In this document: positions 4,542 to 6,683 of the stretch, piece by piece | Position numbering within the stretch: position 1 is the first letter of the stretch | Layout of the letters: each line of letters starts with the position of its first letter | Origin: JAILZP01 sp037444185 | GTDB taxonomy: Bacteria; Bacillota; Desulfotomaculia; Desulfotomaculales; Desulfocucumaceae | Direction: 5' to 3' | NCBI GenBank assembly: GCA_037444185.1 | Contig: JBBIMW010000068.1 | Span: 1-6,683, forward strand | Length of the DNA stretch: 6,683 nucleotides | Made by a program: the position numbers and the translations under genes | Notes under the pieces: generated by a model | What the model was told of the DNA's origin: nothing | Seen by the model: the letters and a program-made list of their open reading frames with translations, nothing else | Databases searched by the model: none

Positions 4542-5367
4542 CCAGTTCTTTTTCCAGCGCCTCCCCAACCGCCAGGGTGATCTCCCCCGGCCTGCCTCCG
4601 CCTATTGCGGCGTCCCCCACCCGCACCACCGGCATCACCCCCATCAAGGAATTGGTTACAAAACACTCCCCGGCCCGGATCAGCTCATCGGGAATGATGG
4701 TCCGCTCCTCCACGGGCACCTTCAATATGGCGCAGGCTTCCATCACCCTCCAGCGTGTGATGCCCGGCAGCAGTCCGTTTTCCAGCCCCGGAGTAATCAC
4801 CTTCCCCCGGTTCACCAAAAACAGGTTGCTCACCGCCCCCTCCGCCAAATTTCCCGCCGTGTTCAAAAAAATCGCCTCTCCCCATCCGGCCTCCGCCGCC
4901 TCCCGCCTGGCCAGCATGTTTTCATAATAGTTCAGTGTCTTGTGCCTCACCAGGGGAGATTTTTCATTTCTCCTGAGGGACGCGAAACCCGCCCGGAGGC
5001 CCCTGCGGTAATGTTCCTCCCGGTAAGGCGACGTCCTGGACTGTATAAATATACTGGGGGCGCAGTCTTCCCCCCCGGCGGTCAGCGTCAGCCGCAGGGC
5101 GCCCCGGTCCATGCCGTTTTCAGCCGCCGTCCGGCGGATCATTTCATAAATATCTCCTTGCCCGTAAGGAACCTCCAGCCCCAGTTCCCCGGCCGAGGAA
5201 AAAAGGCGGCCCAGGTGCCGGTCAACCAGCCGGGGCCTGCCGCCGGACACCCTGATGGTTTCAAAAAGCCCCATGCCGTACAGAACCCCCCGGTCCCGGA
5301 CATTGACGGCCGCCTCACCGGCCCGCAGATATTTGCCGTTTATGCAAACGGTGCCCCCGCTGCCCAT
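4528..5367 (-). CDS. pabC: Aminodeoxychorismate lyase (PLP aminotransferase class IV)
   Basis: PabC removes pyruvate from 4-amino-4-deoxychorismate to give p-aminobenzoate for folate synthesis. The 279 residues show the class IV fold: the RDRGVLYGMGLFETIRV block at 24-40, the PLP-binding lysine Lys143 in HKTLNYYENMLAR, Glu176 in LAEGAVSNLF (174-183), GLLPGITR (198-205) and a TNSLMGVMPV block (238-247). The NSLMG sequence and the position after pabB favour PabC over branched-chain or D-amino acid aminotransferases of the same family, though that choice rests partly on context. I chose ATG 5367, which follows AAGGGAG by 8 bases; the frame is open further upstream but would run into pabB. The gene starts 28 bases after the pabB stop and is surely co-transcribed with it. 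Confidence 0.9.
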   Translation of the reverse strand: MGSGGTVCINGKYLRAGEAAVNVRDRGVLYGMGLFETIRVSGGRPRLVDRHLGRLFSSAGELGLEVPYGQGDIYEMIRRTAAENGMDRGALRLTLTAGGEDCAPSIFIQSRTSPYREEHYRRGLRAGFASLRRNEKSPLVRHKTLNYYENMLARREAAEAGWGEAIFLNTAGNLAEGAVSNLFLVNRGKVITPGLENGLLPGITRWRVMEACAILKVPVEERTIIPDELIRAGECFVTNSLMGVMPVVRVGDAAIGGGRPGEITLAVGEALEKELEKYC

Positions 5368-5395
5368 ATTGAATACTCCCTTATTATTATGTGCA

Positions 5396-6683
5396 CTATA
5401 TTTCTTCCAGCCCCAAAGCCATAAACAACGCCCTGGCTTTGTCCAGGGTTTCCCGGTATTCCGCCGGAGGATCGGAGTCGAAGGTAATGCCGCCGCCCAC
5501 CTGTAAGTATATGCGGTCGCCGGCAAACACCAGGGTGCGGATGGCTATATTGAGGTCCGCGTCCCCGTTGAAACCCAGGTAACCTATGGAGCCGCAGTAT
5601 ATCCCCCGCCTCACCGGCTCCAGTTCCTCTATTATTTCCATGGCCCTGATTTTGGGCGCCCCGGTGATGGAGCCGCCGGGAAAAGACGCCTTTATCAGAT
5701 CGAACACGTCCCGGTCCTTCTCCAGCCTGCCCGTCACCGTCGACACCAGATGAAACACCGTGGGATACTCCTCCAGCCTATACAAATCCGGCACCCGGAC
5801 CGAACCGGGCACACATACCTTCCCCAGGTCATTCCTTTCCAGGTCCACGATCATAACCAGCTCCGCCCTGTCCTTCTCACTGTTCCAGAGTTCACTGCTG
5901 TTCTGCCTGTCCTCCTCCAAAGTTCTGCCCCTGGGTCTGGTGCCCTTGATGGGCCTTGTCTCCACCAGCCCCCCGCTCACTTTGAGAAACCTCTCCGGAG
6001 ATGCGCTGACCACGTGCAGGCCACCGCCACAGTTGACATAAGCGGCCATGGGCGCCGGATTGATCTCCCTAAGCCTGCGGTAAAGGTTCCAGGGATCGGC
6101 CCTGCGCGGCAGGCTGAAGCGCTGGGAGAGATTGACCTGGAATATGTCCCCGGCGGCGATGTATTCCCTGGCCCTTTCCACCACTGCGCAGTAGCTGTCC
6201 CTGTCGAAATTGGAAGACAGCCCCCGGGGGAATCCTCCTCCTTTCGCTTCCGCCGGCGGCTCCGCCCGGCGGCGGCCGGCCCCGGCCCCGGCCCCGGCCA
6301 ATTTTCCCTCCAGCCAGACAAGCCGCTCCCGGGCGGCGTGCTCCCGTTCCCCGCCGGTCCAGGGCAGGCCGGTGGAGGCCATATACACCGACCCGTCCAG
6401 GTGGTCCAGGGCCGCCACCACATCGTAAAAACCCAGCCAGCAGTCCGGCGTCCCCACGTCATCCCCGGCCAGCTCCGGCAGTTTTTCCAGCTGCCGCCCC
6501 AGATCGTAGGAGAAAAAACCGGCCGCCCCTCCAAAGAAAGGTATGGGGCAGTCCGCCACATCAATCTTGTGCCGCCTGAAAACTTCTCCTATAACATCCA
6601 GGGGATTGCCCACCCAAGTCTTTACCCGGCCCGCCCCGGGACCGCGCCTTTCTTCCACCCTCACCTGCCCCCCCCGGGACGTG
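5396..6683 (-). CDS. pabB: Aminodeoxychorismate synthase component I (5' end outside window)
   Basis: PabB, with the glutaminase PabA, converts chorismate and glutamine or ammonia to 4-amino-4-deoxychorismate. The visible frame is open to the window edge. The GTG at 6664 is in frame but is not taken as the start, because roughly the first 60 residues of the family are missing. Counting from that GTG, the visible signatures are GGAAGFFSYD (45-54), GDIFQVNLSQRF (172-183), ASPERFL (221-227), PIKGTRPRG (238-246), ERNDLG (276-281), GGSITGAPKI (330-339) and VGGGITFDSDP (389-399). Lys240 in PIKGT is the PabB-type residue; anthranilate synthase TrpE has Ala there, so PabB is the better call. A Gly-Ala and Arg-rich linker at 122-145 separates the N-terminal and catalytic parts. 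pabA is not in the window and may lie further upstream. Confidence 0.94.
   Translation of the reverse strand, partial: TSRGGQVRVEERRGPGAGRVKTWVGNPLDVIGEVFRRHKIDVADCPIPFFGGAAGFFSYDLGRQLEKLPELAGDDVGTPDCWLGFYDVVAALDHLDGSVYMASTGLPWTGGEREHAARERLVWLEGKLAGAGAGAGRRRAEPPAEAKGGGFPRGLSSNFDRDSYCAVVERAREYIAAGDIFQVNLSQRFSLPRRADPWNLYRRLREINPAPMAAYVNCGGGLHVVSASPERFLKVSGGLVETRPIKGTRPRGRTLEEDRQNSSELWNSEKDRAELVMIVDLERNDLGKVCVPGSVRVPDLYRLEEYPTVFHLVSTVTGRLEKDRDVFDLIKASFPGGSITGAPKIRAMEIIEELEPVRRGIYCGSIGYLGFNGDADLNIAIRTLVFAGDRIYLQVGGGITFDSDPPAEYRETLDKARALFMALGLEEI
6278..6299. repeat. Hexanucleotide tandem repeat inside pabB
   Basis: GGCCCC is repeated three times, with a fourth partial GGCC. On the coding strand it encodes the alternating Gly-Ala stretch of the interdomain linker (about residues 124-130). 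A change in copy number would alter linker length without a frameshift. Confidence 0.6.

Noticed and set aside
4226..4666. A 146-codon minus-strand open frame reaching into the 4045-4309 spacer
   Set aside because: It overlaps pabC in another frame and lies antisense to the better supported 56-aa gene. Its composition is rich in Gly and Arg with no recognisable domain.
5396..6683. Anthranilate synthase component I (TrpE)
   Set aside because: The PIKGT lysine and the adjacent class IV lyase point to PabB.

Overview
The window looks like part of a Clostridia chromosome, most likely the Peptococcaceae (Pelotomaculum/Desulfotomaculum-type). This is inferred from GC-rich genes separated by AT-rich spacers, consensus sigma-A promoters, strong Shine-Dalgarno sequences, a T-box leader, a TM1266-family regulator and a long-form HisG. 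I could run no database search, so the taxon is inference.

Layout. Positions 1-600 hold, on the minus strand, a promoter, a long T-box leader with a Phe (UUC) specifier, and the first 34 codons of an unidentified gene that leaves the window at base 1. The leader appears to have one Stem I followed by two complete antiterminator/terminator modules. Positions 600-931 hold a divergent promoter region with two perfect palindromes, one lying on a TTGACA -35 box, and a 47-codon plus-strand ORF of unknown function. From 967 to 4044, four minus-strand genes follow: glpX (class II fructose-1,6-bisphosphatase), hisG (long-form ATP phosphoribosyltransferase), a rhomboid-family membrane protease and a small TM1266-type regulator. 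glpX and hisG each have a recognisable promoter; hisG's -35 box includes the glpX stop codon. Positions 4045-4309 are an AT-rich spacer without a gene, then a 56-codon plus-strand gene encodes a small two-helix membrane protein. Its terminator hairpin overlaps the stop codon of convergent pabC. Positions 4528-6683 hold a minus-strand pabB-pabC pair; pabB is cut by the window edge.

How the genes fit together. PabB and PabC perform the chorismate to p-aminobenzoate steps of folate synthesis. HisG starts histidine synthesis and GlpX serves gluconeogenesis. The Phe T-box implies that the gene off the left edge responds to uncharged tRNA-Phe. Otherwise the window is a set of separate metabolic units rather than one system. 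The most unusual elements are the duplicated T-box decision module, the two small ORFs, and the palindromes in the 600-735 spacer. I found no mobile element, CRISPR array, rRNA or tRNA.
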